64,000 nucleotides of DNA from Streptacidiphilus sp041262525 (GCF_041262525.1 NZ_JBGCCK010000001.1:248001-312000), one strand, 5' to 3'; shown: positions 25,811-35,297, counted from the stretch's first letter. Translations and numbers: made by a program. Notes: a model not told the origin generated them from the letters alone.

Positions 25811-26464
25811 ATGCGCGGGGTATCAACACTCGTCAGAAACGCCAAGCAGCGGCGGTCCAGGGCGCAGCTGCTGAACGCGGCCAGGGTCGCCGCGCGCGGT
25901 TGGGGCTGGCCGGTGGCGCCGGCTGTCGGGCTCACTCCCGAAGGGGGCTGCCGCTGCCCCCGGCACGACTGCCCGGTCCCCGGTGCCCACCCCTACGATC
26001 CGAAGCTGCTCGCCGCCACCACGGACGACCGGATGATCCGGTGGTGGTGGTCCCGCCGTCCCACGGCGCCCGTGTTGGTGGCGACGGGAGCCCAGGTCTG
26101 CGCGCTGAGCCTGCCGGCCGCGGCGGGCGTGCGCGTGCTCGACTACTTCGACGCGCTCCGGGTGCCGACGGGCCCGGTGATCGCCACGCCCACGCGTTAC
26201 GTCCTGCTCGTCGCGCCCTACTCGCTCCCGGAGTTGGCCGAGCTGCTGGTCGCTCAGGAGTGGGTGCCGAGCAGTCTGCGCTACCACGGTCCCGGCGGCT
26301 TCGTCGTGCTGCCGCCCTCGCAGACGGGCGCCGGTGCGATGCGCTGGATCCGCCGCCCGCTCTCCGCGCGGCAGACGCCGTGGCTACCGTCGGTGAGTGA
26401 TCTGGTCGAGGCGCTGGTCGCGGCGAGTATCGCCACCCCGGACGGGGCCACGTTGGCGCCGTGA
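25811..26464 (+). CDS. bifunctional DNA primase/polymerase N-terminal-domain protein
   Basis: A 217-residue protein with features of the Prim-Pol domain: an early AARGWGWPVAP segment, a Cys/His cluster CRCPRHDCPVPGAHPYDPK that could bind zinc, and the motif GPGGFVVLPPSQ near the end. Stand-alone proteins of this kind are conserved in Streptomyces and are not part of a phage here; their role is unknown. I chose ATG 25811, ten bases after AAGGA; GTG 25805 is also possible. No helicase or plasmid gene is nearby. Confidence 0.7.
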   Translation: MRGVSTLVRNAKQRRSRAQLLNAARVAARGWGWPVAPAVGLTPEGGCRCPRHDCPVPGAHPYDPKLLAATTDDRMIRWWWSRRPTAPVLVATGAQVCALSLPAAAGVRVLDYFDALRVPTGPVIATPTRYVLLVAPYSLPELAELLVAQEWVPSSLRYHGPGGFVVLPPSQTGAGAMRWIRRPLSARQTPWLPSVSDLVEALVAASIATPDGATLAP

Positions 26465-26469
26465 CGGCG

Positions 26470-26564
26470 GAGGGGGCTACCCGAAGCGGGTGGTCTTGCC
26501 AACCCGGTCCGCAGACATGAAATGCCCGGCCGCTGGCGACGGGGGATGCACCAGCGACCGAGCT
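26470..26564 (-). ncRNA. candidate small RNA with a C-rich hairpin
   Basis: On the minus strand a promoter-like pair (TTGCTT at 26593-26598 and TACGGT at 26571-26576, 16-base spacer) would start RNA near 26564. The first element is a 9-bp stem at 26528-26559 with the loop TGCATCCCCCGTCG. One stem pair is G-U on the minus strand but A-C on the plus strand, which favours minus-strand RNA. Two short hairpins follow (26490-26508 and 26478-26492 regions). No open frame fits. C-rich loops recall the actinobacterial 6C RNA class, but I cannot show homology. Confidence 0.25.
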
Positions 26565-26648
26565 GTTTAAACCGTAACAAATTCAGGCCCGCAAGCAAAT
26601 TCCCCGGACACGACTCTTTCCGCGGAATTCCGCCCTCCACCCGGCGAA

Positions 26649-26664
26649 TGTGACGCAGATCACT
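26649..26664. promoter_or_regulatory. CRP-like palindrome
   Basis: TGTGACGCAGATCACT matches the CRP consensus TGTGA-N6-TCACA at nine of ten conserved positions. It lies in the convergent gap between the primase-domain gene and the SEC-C gene, about 90 bases upstream of the candidate minus-strand RNA start. The same bases also form an 8-bp hairpin stem (CAGATCAC with GTGATCTG at 26675-26682), so a terminator is the other reading. Confidence 0.4.
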
Positions 26665-26746
26665 GAATTCCAAGGTGATCTGACGGGCAGTCCGCCGGGT
26701 GGGGTGAGGGCCGACGGCCTTAACGGTGGCCGAAGGTGAGGGGAAT

Positions 26747-27721
26747 TCAGCTCAGCGTGACCTGACGGCTGGAGAGCAACGCGCGCGCCTTGCGCTGCTC
26801 CGGCGTGAGCGGCTCGGTGACCGTGAGCGCGGCGGCGAGCCGCTCGGCGAAGTCGGCGGCCGGCTTCTCGCAGTCGGCGGCGGTCATCGTCTGCGGCAGG
26901 TCCCAGACCGGCACGACCAGTCCGTGCGCCCGGAACGAGCCGACCAGCTTGGTGTCCTCGCCCAGCGAGGCCTCCCCGGCGGCGGAGAGCCGGGCCAGCG
27001 CGTCCAGCAGCGGCTCTTCGGAGTACGACATCACCCAGCGCAGGTGGTTCCGGTCCGGCGCGGCGCACCAGTAGGAGTGCGACACCGACTCCAGCTTCTC
27101 GGTGGGGATGACGGCGGCGTTCGCCTGCTCCAGCGAGGCCGCGACCTCACCGGTCGCGGAGTCCGCGTCCTCCAGCCAGAACTCGAAGCCGGTGTGCACG
27201 GCCGGCTCGAACGCGGCGTCCAGGTCCAGCAGTTCCTGCAGGCGCGGCCCGCCGGGCGCCGGGCGGCGCGGCGGCACGGGGTTGCCGGGCTCGGCGGCGA
27301 GCGCGAGGACCAGCGCGTCGGCCAGATCCCGGCTGAGGTCGCCGGAGGAGGTCTGCGTCTGCAGGCCGAGCATGATGCTGCCGTCCTGGCGGCGCATGGC
27401 CGGCCAGGCCATCGGGAGCACGGTGGCCAGCGTGACGGAGGGGACCTCGCCCGTGGCAGTGGCCAGCGTCGCGGCGTTGACCGTCAGCGGAACGGTCGCG
27501 GCGGGCACCAGCTCGCGCAGCGCGACCCAGTCGCCTTCGCCCGGCAGCCCCTCGAACGGCCGCAGCACCAGCTCCGCGACGGCGTGCGCGGCTTCGCGCC
27601 CGTGACACGCCTTGTAGCGACGCCCGGAGCCGCAGGGGCAGGCTTCGCGGGCGCCGACGACGGGCACGGGCCCGTCGGTGACGGCCGGGGCGGTGCGGAG
27701 GGGGGCCTTCTTCTTGGCCAT
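26747..27721 (-). CDS. DUF5926-like protein with N-terminal SEC-C motif
   Basis: The 324-residue protein begins with a Lys-rich MAKKKAP segment and the SEC-C zinc motif CPCGSGRRYKACHG (about 28-41). That motif occurs at the end of SecA and in many proteins that bind protein or nucleic acid. The remaining 280 residues form a domain conserved in actinomycetes, without known catalytic residues. It is predicted to be cytoplasmic. Its function is unknown. Confidence 0.8.
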   Translation of the reverse strand: MAKKKAPLRTAPAVTDGPVPVVGAREACPCGSGRRYKACHGREAAHAVAELVLRPFEGLPGEGDWVALRELVPAATVPLTVNAATLATATGEVPSVTLATVLPMAWPAMRRQDGSIMLGLQTQTSSGDLSRDLADALVLALAAEPGNPVPPRRPAPGGPRLQELLDLDAAFEPAVHTGFEFWLEDADSATGEVAASLEQANAAVIPTEKLESVSHSYWCAAPDRNHLRWVMSYSEEPLLDALARLSAAGEASLGEDTKLVGSFRAHGLVVPVWDLPQTMTAADCEKPAADFAERLAAALTVTEPLTPEQRKARALLSSRQVTLS

Positions 27722-27870
27722 GGTGCGTACTCCCGAGGGAACGGAGGGGGTTTCCTTCCGCAGAGGTTACGGGCTGGGAGGGTGCTGCAGCCCCGCGCTC
27801 CTCGGCGCCCTCGCGCCGCGCCCGGTGTGTGCGGTTGTTGTGTGCGGTCGCGGCTCGCCGCCGCGACCGC

Positions 27871-28374
27871 TCAGCTCGCCGCGGCGGCCGGCGTCTCCGG
27901 ATCGCGTCGGGCGTGCCGGGCCCTGACCCGGAGTACCGCCCACACCGTGACTTCCCCCGGGGCGTCGCGGACGCCCCACTCCGTCGCCAACTGGCCGACG
28001 ATCCCCAGCCCCCGGCCGCCCTTCGAGGTCAGCGAGGGCGAGGATCTGCGCGGGCGTGTCGGTCCGCCGCCGTCCGTCACCTCCACGGTGAGCAGGCCGT
28101 CGCTGTGCAACTCCCAGCCGACGACCACCTGCTCGAACTGCTCGGCCTGGTCTCGCTGGTCCCGCTCGCGCTCCAGCGGCCGCGCGTGGCGACAGGCGTT
28201 GCTGAGCAGTTCCGACAGGATCAGTACCGCGTCGTCTATGACGCCCTCGGGCACCAGGTGCTCACCGAGATCCTCGCGCAGCTGACGTCGCGCGGCACGC
28301 ACACTCTCCGGACCATAGGGCACCGCCATGGTCGACGAAGAGGTCGGCACATCATGCGCCATCACCACGGCCAC
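27871..28374 (-). CDS. RsbW-like ATP-binding regulatory protein
   Basis: A 167-residue GHKL-fold protein: N-box ILSELLSNACRHA, G1 box VEVTDGGGPTRP, G2 box KGGRGLGIVGQLATEWG. Streptomyces have dozens of these; many pair with a helix-turn-helix protein and a small DUF397 protein, neither of which is present here. GTG 28374 is chosen because AAGGAGGAGG lies seven bases upstream. It may modulate a sigma factor elsewhere. The C-terminal tail is Arg- and Ala-rich. Confidence 0.8.
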   Translation of the reverse strand: MAVVMAHDVPTSSSTMAVPYGPESVRAARRQLREDLGEHLVPEGVIDDAVLILSELLSNACRHARPLERERDQRDQAEQFEQVVVGWELHSDGLLTVEVTDGGGPTRPRRSSPSLTSKGGRGLGIVGQLATEWGVRDAPGEVTVWAVLRVRARHARRDPETPAAAAS

Positions 28375-28738
28375 CCCCGGACCTCCTCCTTCGTCTTGCG
28401 CCAGGGTGTGAATGCCCGGTGCGAGCAAGTCGAAAACTGAAAACTCCGCACCTTGGCGGGCTTTCCGGGGGCTCGGGCCGGGCGCAAGGAGCGCATTTCA
28501 CAGCGCGTCACCGGAGTGTGACGCTGCGCATTCGAAGAGTGGTTCAGAATAGCGATCCGGCCAGGATCCAGATGAATTTCCAGCCATTTTTGACTCCTTG
28601 AGGAGTGGAACCACGCAGGTCGGCCCAAGCCGCTCGCGGGTTGCTCGCCGGCCACTTCCGGGCGACTTCCGAGCCCCTTCCGAGTCACTCCCCGTCCGCT
28701 TTCGCCGCCGTCCCGAGGCGCGGGCCGGTCCTCGGGCG
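28375..28738. other. 364-bp region between two leftward genes
   Basis: Apart from one small ORF (28498-28587) I see no gene. It holds a short hairpin at 28593-28606 (GACTCCTT/GAGGAGT), an imperfect dyad near 28505-28525 (GCGTCACCGG-AGTGTGACGC) and a C-rich stretch next to the GDPD gene end that may be its 3' untranslated region. Confidence 0.4.
28498..28587 (-). CDS. possible 29-residue small ORF with strong ribosome-binding site
   Basis: ATG at 28585-28587 has AAGGAG six bases upstream, an ideal spacing. The peptide begins MAGNSSGSWPDRYSEPL and ends ASHSGDAL, and contains one Cys. It lies upstream of the RsbW-like gene on the same strand, where many Streptomyces loci carry a small DUF397 partner; the sequence does not clearly match that family. 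It may be a decayed partner or a chance frame. Confidence 0.3.
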   Translation of the reverse strand: MAGNSSGSWPDRYSEPLFECAASHSGDAL

Positions 28739-29566
28739 CTACCGTCCGAGCTGGTCCAGCACCCGCCGCGGCTGGTTGGTGATGATCGCTTCCACGCCCA
28801 GCCGCAGGCACAGTTCGACGTCCTCGGGCTCGTCCACCGTCCAGACGTGGACCCGGTGGCCGGCCCGGTGCAGCGCCGCGACGTAGCCGGGGTTGGCGCG
28901 CACCAGCTCGATGCCTGGGCCGGCGATCCGCGCGCCGTGCGGGAGCGAGCCGTCGCGGAGCCACGGCAGCACCCGCTCCATCAGGAAGACGGTCGGCAGC
29001 TGCGGCGCCATCTGCCGGATCCGGCGCAGCGACAGCTGCGAGAAGCTCATGATCCGGACCGGCGAGGGCCCCTCGTTCCTGCCGTCCGGGATCAGGTCGA
29101 ACCGGCGCAGCAGCTCCAGCAGCCGCTTCTCCACGAGCCCGGCGTAGCGGGTGGGGTGCTTCGTCTCGATGGCGAGCTCCAGCCTGCGGCCGGAGTCGGC
29201 GTGGAGTTCGAGCAGCCGTTCCAGCGTCAGCACGCTGGTGTGCTCGGGGGAGGTCCAGTCGGCCTCCTCCGCGCCGCCCAGCTTCCAGGCGCCGAAGTCG
29301 AGTTCGGAGAGCTGTGCGAGCTCCAGGGTGGAGACGACGCCGCGTCCGTTCGAGGTCCGGTCGATCTTGCGGTCGTGGACGCAGACAAGATGACCGTCGG
29401 CGGTCAGCCGTACGTCGCACTCCAGTCCGTCCGCGCCCTGTTCGATGGCCAGCTGATAGGCGGCCAGGGTGTGTTCGGCGTAGGTGCCGGACGCGCCGCG
29501 GTGCGCGATGACGCGGGTGGCGGCGCGGTTGGGAACGGCGGCGATCGGGCTGGGCTGGGTGTGCAC
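28739..29566 (-). CDS. glycerophosphodiester phosphodiesterase
   Basis: The 275-residue enzyme cleaves glycerophosphodiesters to glycerol 3-phosphate and an alcohol. Catalytic motifs of the TIM barrel are clear: VIAHRGASG with the first His, AEHT and GLECDVRLTADGHLVCVHD with the metal ligands and second His, ELAIETKHP, and VWTVDEPEDV near the end. No signal peptide is visible, so it is likely cytoplasmic. GTG 29566 is the last good start before the domain; its ribosome-binding site is weak. A parS-like site lies 92 bases upstream. Confidence 0.92.
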   Translation of the reverse strand: MHTQPSPIAAVPNRAATRVIAHRGASGTYAEHTLAAYQLAIEQGADGLECDVRLTADGHLVCVHDRKIDRTSNGRGVVSTLELAQLSELDFGAWKLGGAEEADWTSPEHTSVLTLERLLELHADSGRRLELAIETKHPTRYAGLVEKRLLELLRRFDLIPDGRNEGPSPVRIMSFSQLSLRRIRQMAPQLPTVFLMERVLPWLRDGSLPHGARIAGPGIELVRANPGYVAALHRAGHRVHVWTVDEPEDVELCLRLGVEAIITNQPRRVLDQLGR

Positions 29567-29657
29567 GCCACCACGATAGGCGGCGCGCGTGTACCGGAGG
29601 TGAACGTCCGACGCGGCCGGGGCCGGCCGGAGTGACCGGCCGGAGTGACCTGTCGGA

Positions 29658-29701
29658 CCAAGATCGCAAAGTGTTTCACGTGAAGCATTCCGCGATCTTG
29701 G
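29658..29701. promoter_or_regulatory. parS-like ParB-binding site, copy 2
   Basis: The core GTTTCACGTGAAGC (29673-29686) has one mismatch to the consensus. It is centred in a 44-bp palindrome with the same CCAAGATCGC/GCGATCTTGG arms as copy 1. It lies between the GDPD and permease genes, 14.8 kb from copy 1. Confidence 0.85.
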
Positions 29702-29751
29702 TTCGTAGGCGTGCGGTCCTTGGGTCGGGCCGGATCCCGGCCGGATAAGGG

Positions 29752-31113
29752 CTAGGCGCGCTTGCCCGTGCGCAGCAGCGGAGTCAGCGCCAGCGTCACG
29801 CCGCCCGCGGCCAGGAAGGAGAACAGCGAGGCCGAGGTCCACAGTGTCGGGTGGATGTGGGTGACGTTCTGGGCGTGCGTCCAGAAGTCGGTCCACCAGG
29901 TGTAGGGGAGCGCCGCCGGAGAGATGAGCTCGTAGAGCACGAAGCCGATCACCCACGGCAGCAGCATCAGCCAGCGGGTGGGCGCCTGCTCGCTCAGGTC
30001 CCAGCCGTCCCGGCCGCGGCCGAGGAAGAAGTCCACCGCCAGCACCGCCAGCAGCGGCACGAAGACCGCGCCGATCAGGCCGAGGAAGGCGTAATAGGTG
30101 TTGGTGAAGCCGTCGATGGAGAGCGCTCCGGCCGTCACCAGCGCGCCGATGCCCAGCGTCAGCACGCGCCGGTCCACCTTCGGGAAGAGGTTGTGGATCG
30201 ACATGGCCGTCGAGTAGACGTTGGCGAAGGACTGGTCGGCCTCGCGCAGCACCAGCACGAGGAAGAAGAGCCAGCCCGCGGTCAGCCCGGTGAAGGTGGA
30301 GAAGATTTTGTTCGGGTCGCCGCCCACCTGGGTCAGCGCGATGACGCCGAGCAGGTAGCACCAGACCTGGGCGACGGTGTAGCCGGAGAAGGTGCCCCAG
30401 AACGCGCCCTTCGCCGTGCGCGAGTGCCGGGTGTAGTCGGCGGCCAGCGGCACGAAGGAGATGGACACGGCGATCACGTAGTCGGTGGCCCCGAGGAAGC
30501 CGTCCCAGTTGCTGCCGCCCGGGTTGTGCACGCCGTGGCGGATCAGCTGGACCGTGAAGAAGAGCATCGAGACGCCCACGGCGATCGCGACGTAGCGGCG
30601 AAGCACCGCGATCGAGCCCAGCGGCCGGATCGTCATCGCCGTGGTCAGCAGACCGGCCGCGACGACGTAGGCCCAGCGCGGGATGCCGCCGTAGAGCGCC
30701 TGCGCGCCCTGGGTGATCACGATCAGCTCGTAGACCCCCCAGCCGACGCACTGGGCGATGTTCAGCATCGTCGGCACGTAGGAGAGGCGCGTGCCGAACA
30801 GGCCGCGCAGGATCGCCATCGCGGGCGCTCCGGTCTTCGCGCCGATCAGCGCGGCCAGCGCCAGCATCAGCGTGCCGACCACGGTGCCCACGACGATGGC
30901 CGTGATCGAGGCGGCGAGCGCGAGGTTCTTGCCGCTCGCGTTGACCATCACCGTGGCGGCGCTGGAGAAGCCGATCAGGCTGACGCCGAGGTTGGCCCAG
31001 AAGGCGCCCTGGTCCCGGAAGCTCAGGGTGCGCGGCGGCGCGGTGTCCAGGACGAGTGGGGCCTCGGCATGCGCGAGGCCGGTGGTGTTGTCGCGTTCGA
31101 GCGTGGCGGACAT
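29752..31113 (-). CDS. cytX: NCS1-family permease, CytX type (probable thiamine-precursor uptake)
   Basis: The 453-residue protein has about 12 membrane helices and the pattern of cytosine/purine permeases: FWANLGVSLIGFSSAATVM in helix 1, GAPAMAILRGLFG, and FVPLAADYTRHSR in the middle. The CytX branch is thought to import hydroxymethylpyrimidine for thiamine synthesis. The TPP riboswitch directly upstream supports that over cytosine. ATG 31113 is the start. In this window no thi genes are linked to it. Confidence 0.88.
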   Translation of the reverse strand: MSATLERDNTTGLAHAEAPLVLDTAPPRTLSFRDQGAFWANLGVSLIGFSSAATVMVNASGKNLALAASITAIVVGTVVGTLMLALAALIGAKTGAPAMAILRGLFGTRLSYVPTMLNIAQCVGWGVYELIVITQGAQALYGGIPRWAYVVAAGLLTTAMTIRPLGSIAVLRRYVAIAVGVSMLFFTVQLIRHGVHNPGGSNWDGFLGATDYVIAVSISFVPLAADYTRHSRTAKGAFWGTFSGYTVAQVWCYLLGVIALTQVGGDPNKIFSTFTGLTAGWLFFLVLVLREADQSFANVYSTAMSIHNLFPKVDRRVLTLGIGALVTAGALSIDGFTNTYYAFLGLIGAVFVPLLAVLAVDFFLGRGRDGWDLSEQAPTRWLMLLPWVIGFVLYELISPAALPYTWWTDFWTHAQNVTHIHPTLWTSASLFSFLAAGGVTLALTPLLRTGKRA

Positions 31114-31125
31114 GACCGTCTGCAG

Positions 31126-31228
31126 AGCTCCCTACGCCGGCATTACCCGGTCAGGTTCAGGCGGTCGGCTGCCCTGCCGCGTGGTGCGGCCTGCTGCCCT
31201 CTCAGCCTGGAATGAGGTCCAAGCTCCC
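31126..31228 (-). promoter_or_regulatory. TPP (THI-box) riboswitch
   Basis: Read on the minus strand, the hallmarks of the aptamer are present in order: P1 GAGCT, the conserved CTGAGAGG, an extra P3-type stem, GAACCTGA, then GGGTAATGCCGGCGTAGGGA. The closing P1 strand AGCTC lies beside GGGAG, the only ribosome-binding-like sequence before the permease start 12 bases on. Ligand binding would close P1 and probably hide that site, so control of translation is the likely mode. Confidence 0.93.
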
Positions 31229-31390
31229 GCGAATATGATGCGTGTGTTCGAGGGCATGGTAAGGCTGACTGCCCGGCCGGGCCAAGCCCTGTCCACGGCG
31301 GCGGCTCCACGGCGTCGGCCTGTCCACGGCCTCGCCATGCCGCACGCACGGCTGGGACTTACGATGCCCCGACAAGCTGTGCGGAATGCT

Positions 31391-31406
31391 AGGGACGTAG
31401 GTCCCT
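31391..31406. promoter_or_regulatory. dyad upstream of the HtrA-type protease gene
   Basis: AGGGACGTAGGTCCCT is a palindrome with 6-bp arms and a 4-base centre. It lies five bases before the AAGGAGGT ribosome-binding site, so it may be an operator or a hairpin in the leader. The rest of 31229-31390 holds the divergent promoters, with no clear hexamers. Confidence 0.4.
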
Positions 31407-31424
31407 TATAAAGGAGGTCATTTC

Positions 31425-32921
<1,497 letters not shown>

Positions 32922-33013
32922 TCACCGCCACGTACAGGCCAAGTCGTGAGAAGATCCCTGGCGTGGACCGTGATCGCGTCAGAACGTGACGCGCGATCGC
33001 GCCGTCCGCGCCA

Positions 33014-33100
33014 GGAGTCTTGCCCGAGCGGCCTAAGGGAACGGTCTTGAAAACCGTCGTGGCAGCGATGTCACCGTGGGTTCAAATCCCACAGACTCCG
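33014..33100 (+). tRNA. tRNA-Ser (anticodon UGA)
   Basis: The 87-nt gene has a 7-bp acceptor stem (GGAGTCT/AGACTCC), an anticodon loop CTTGAAA with UGA, a long variable arm and a T-loop GTTCAAAT. CCA is not encoded. Its 3' 56 bases are repeated at 35984, which marks it as the integration site of the element downstream. Confidence 0.97.
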
Positions 33101-33107
33101 CCGAGGT
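33045..33107. other. attL: tRNA-side copy of the 63-bp integration core
   Basis: These 63 bases, from the anticodon loop of tRNA-Ser to seven bases past its 3' end, are identical to 35984-36046. That is the usual crossover region of tyrosine integrases that use tRNA genes. The tRNA stays whole because the element supplied the same 3' half. Confidence 0.92.
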
Positions 33108-33125
33108 CAGCCTAGGTGCTGGTCA

Positions 33126-33158
33126 GAAGGGGTGTCCCGGCTGCCGGGGCACCCCTTC
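33126..33158. terminator. hairpin terminator supplied by the element
   Basis: A 15-bp stem with one mismatch (GAAGGGGTGTCCCGG with CCGGGGCACCCCTTC) lies 26 bases after tRNA-Ser and before the integrase 3' end. It would end tRNA transcription in place of the chromosomal terminator that is now 3 kb away. Confidence 0.7.
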
Positions 33159-33234
33159 GGCGTTCGGGGCTGTCTCCCTTTCTCGCCTGAATCCCAGCGC
33201 TGACCAGTGCGTATGGGCCAGCCGTGGGCCAAGG

Positions 33235-34160
33235 TCAAGGCTGGACTTCCTCGTCAAGCTCGCGGGCAATCAGGCTGTTCGAGTGCTGCTGGCTACCCTT
33301 GAGGATCTTGGCGTAGAAGCGATACAGCACAGCGATGCTGTGTCCTGCCCGCGCTGCAACCTCCGCAGGGTCCACGCCCGACTTGATCCACAGGGAAACG
33401 CCCGCATGCCGAAGTGAATAGGGCACTTCCGCGAGCTTGGCTTCGACCTCACCGGGAGACAGCACCGCCTTTCGTGCCCTTTCCCAGGCAGCGCAGTACT
33501 CGGTTGGCCGCACCCGCCCTCCCCTTGCTGCCCGGAATAGCCTTCCGTCATCGGCGGTGCCGTACTCAGCCATGTGCTCTCGGAGTAGATGTACGAGAAT
33601 TGGTGGAATTGGTACGGTTCGCGTTGCACCGGGCTTTCTGCGCTTGAGGCCTCGCTTCTCGTATGGCGTACCCTCGTCCGTCCAACCGCCTCCCGCCTCC
33701 GGGCGGCTCTCCCCGAGCAGTAGTTCGCCCCACTCCTTCACGGTCTCTGCTGCGTTGGGCGGCAGGGTGCAGTCTGACTCCTTGAGCGCGACGATCTCTC
33801 CGGGGCGCATGGCCGCGTACTAGAGACATCCGAAGAACGCGTGCAGATGCTTGCCGCGGGGTCCGGAGTCACGGAAAGCCCCCAGCAGGGCGCGGGCCAC
33901 AGCAGGACCAGGGATGTAGCGGAAGTCAATCTCATCGTCGCTCTCGGCAGGCGACCAGTCCACGCGGTGCAGTGGGTTTGCTGTGAGGAGTCCTTTCTCT
34001 TCGACTGTGTAGCGCAGCACGTTGCTCAGCACCATGCGCTTGCGGCGGACCGTGTTTTCGGCAGCTTTGCTCCCGTCGGGTCGAAGTGTCAGCGCATCAA
34101 GGGCCGGTCGCAGAAGCGCAGGGTCCTCCAGCGCCTTGACCTTGATGGAATGGGGCTCCG
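33235..34160 (-). pseudogene. tyrosine recombinase (integrase), inactivated
   Basis: The frame reads as a phage-type integrase from about KALEDPALL through NTVRRKRMVLSNVLRY and ANPLHRVDW to the catalytic domain. Active-site features remain: Arg in AAMRPGEIVAL, Arg-His in YSLRHAGVSL, His in ARAGHS, and Tyr in YRFYAK. An in-frame TAG at about 33820 (after HAFFGCL, before YAAMRPGE) splits it; one base change from a sense codon explains it. The N-terminal 100-150 residues expected of such integrases are missing. The C-terminal 191 residues could still be made from an internal ATG at 33810. Confidence 0.88.
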
Positions 34161-34275
34161 TCGCGCAGCGTGACGTCGGCCCCAGGCCTGAACGGCGAGC
34201 CTCAACCCCGCAGCAGCCCCCGCCGGAACGGGCCCGGCCGCTTCCACCCCTGGCCCCTAACGCGGGATATCTCTT

Positions 34276-34584
34276 CTAGCGGTCGCGTGGTAGCAGATCC
34301 AGGTCGCGCAGTTCGGCCTCGTCCCGGACACAGCGCACGATCAGTTCGCGATCGCTGGCCTCAGCTTGACGCGACAGCGCAGCCTGGGCAAGCATGATCA
34401 CTCCAGTGAGGGCGAGACGGTCCGTCTCTTCCGCCTCGCTGGCCGGGGACAGCTTCAACGGGGGAAGCTTGTGAAGACACGAATCGGGCGCGCTACAGAC
34501 GGCTGGAAGCCTCCGCACGCCACTATCGGCTGAGCGGACTGCGTCAGCGCGCGCTGGGAGGGATCCGGCGTCCGCAGACGACAC
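34276..34584 (-). CDS. hypothetical 102-residue ORF in the element
   Basis: The C-terminal half is helical and protein-like (DRLALTGVIMLAQAALSRQ, then DRELIVRCVRDEAELRDL). The N-terminal half is less convincing. It is in the same frame as the integrase and ends just upstream of it, where a regulator or excisionase would be expected in an intact element. It may be the decayed remainder of one. I do not recognise it. Confidence 0.35.
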   Translation of the reverse strand: MSSADAGSLPARADAVRSADSGVRRLPAVCSAPDSCLHKLPPLKLSPASEAEETDRLALTGVIMLAQAALSRQAEASDRELIVRCVRDEAELRDLDLLPRDR

Positions 34585-34746
34585 AGGCCGTCCTCGCCTT
34601 CGGCTGCACTGACCATCTGCTCACTCTCACCGGCGGATTCCGCTTGGAATCCCCCGTTGGCTCCGCGTGCCCTGACGCCATCTCCGGCTGCACGGGCCCG
34701 CAAATCGGATTCTCGCCACCCATCACCTCACTCGGAGGACTTCACC

Positions 34747-35265
34747 ATGCGCAAGCACCTGACCGCCCTGGCCGCCGTCGCGGCCCCGCTCGTCGCCCTC
34801 ACTCTCGGCGCCGTCCCGGCCCACGCGTCGTCCAGCTACTCCCAGGTGGTCTTCCAGGGCAGCAGCGGCCCCGACTACTGCCTGGACATACCCGGCAACA
34901 ACGCCGTCGTCGGCCAGCAGCTCATGGCATGGGCGTGCGACGCCAACGACGACGCGCAGCTGTGGACCTACATCCAGACGGACAGCACCCACTTCGAGCT
35001 CCAGTCGAAGACGAACCCCGGCCTGTGCGCCAACAACTGGCAGGGCGGCGATGTGTCCGGCAACGACATCAAGCTCTACTACTGCAACGGCAACGCCGAC
35101 GGCACCTGGAACTACGTCTACAGCACCAACAACAAGCAGATCCAGCCGAAGAGCGCCTGGCACAACTGCCTGAACATCTGGGGCGGCCTGGCCAGCGGCA
35201 ACCCGGCCAAGCTCTACCAGTGCGGGGACTACTCGAACGAGAACGTCGTCATCGCCTACGCCTGA
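34747..35265 (+). CDS. secreted beta-trefoil (ricin B-like) lectin, paralogue 1
   Basis: The 172-residue protein has a Sec signal (TALAAVAAPLVALTLGAVPAHA, cut near 27) and about 145 mature residues in three repeats: YCLDIPGNN...AQLWTY, LCANNWQGG...GTWNYV and CLNIWGGL...ENVV. The first repeat keeps the QxW motif of ricin-type lectins; the others are degenerate. There is no catalytic domain, so it should bind a glycan outside the cell. ATG 34747 has GGAGG nine bases upstream. It is followed 32 bases later by a close paralogue. Confidence 0.8.
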   Translation: MRKHLTALAAVAAPLVALTLGAVPAHASSSYSQVVFQGSSGPDYCLDIPGNNAVVGQQLMAWACDANDDAQLWTYIQTDSTHFELQSKTNPGLCANNWQGGDVSGNDIKLYYCNGNADGTWNYVYSTNNKQIQPKSAWHNCLNIWGGLASGNPAKLYQCGDYSNENVVIAYA

Positions 35266-35297
35266 GCCATCTCGACTACTACGACCAGGAGTTACCC

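Noticed and set aside
26465..26746. ydaO-type c-di-AMP riboswitch
   Set aside because: Some C- and G-rich motifs and a CRP-like site recall the leaders of rpf genes, but no such gene follows on either strand and the conserved riboswitch core sequences could not be matched.
28739..30751. A 670-residue frame joining the GDPD gene to the permease region
   Set aside because: Only the GDPD part is protein-like. The upstream part lies in another frame of the permease gene and crosses a parS site.
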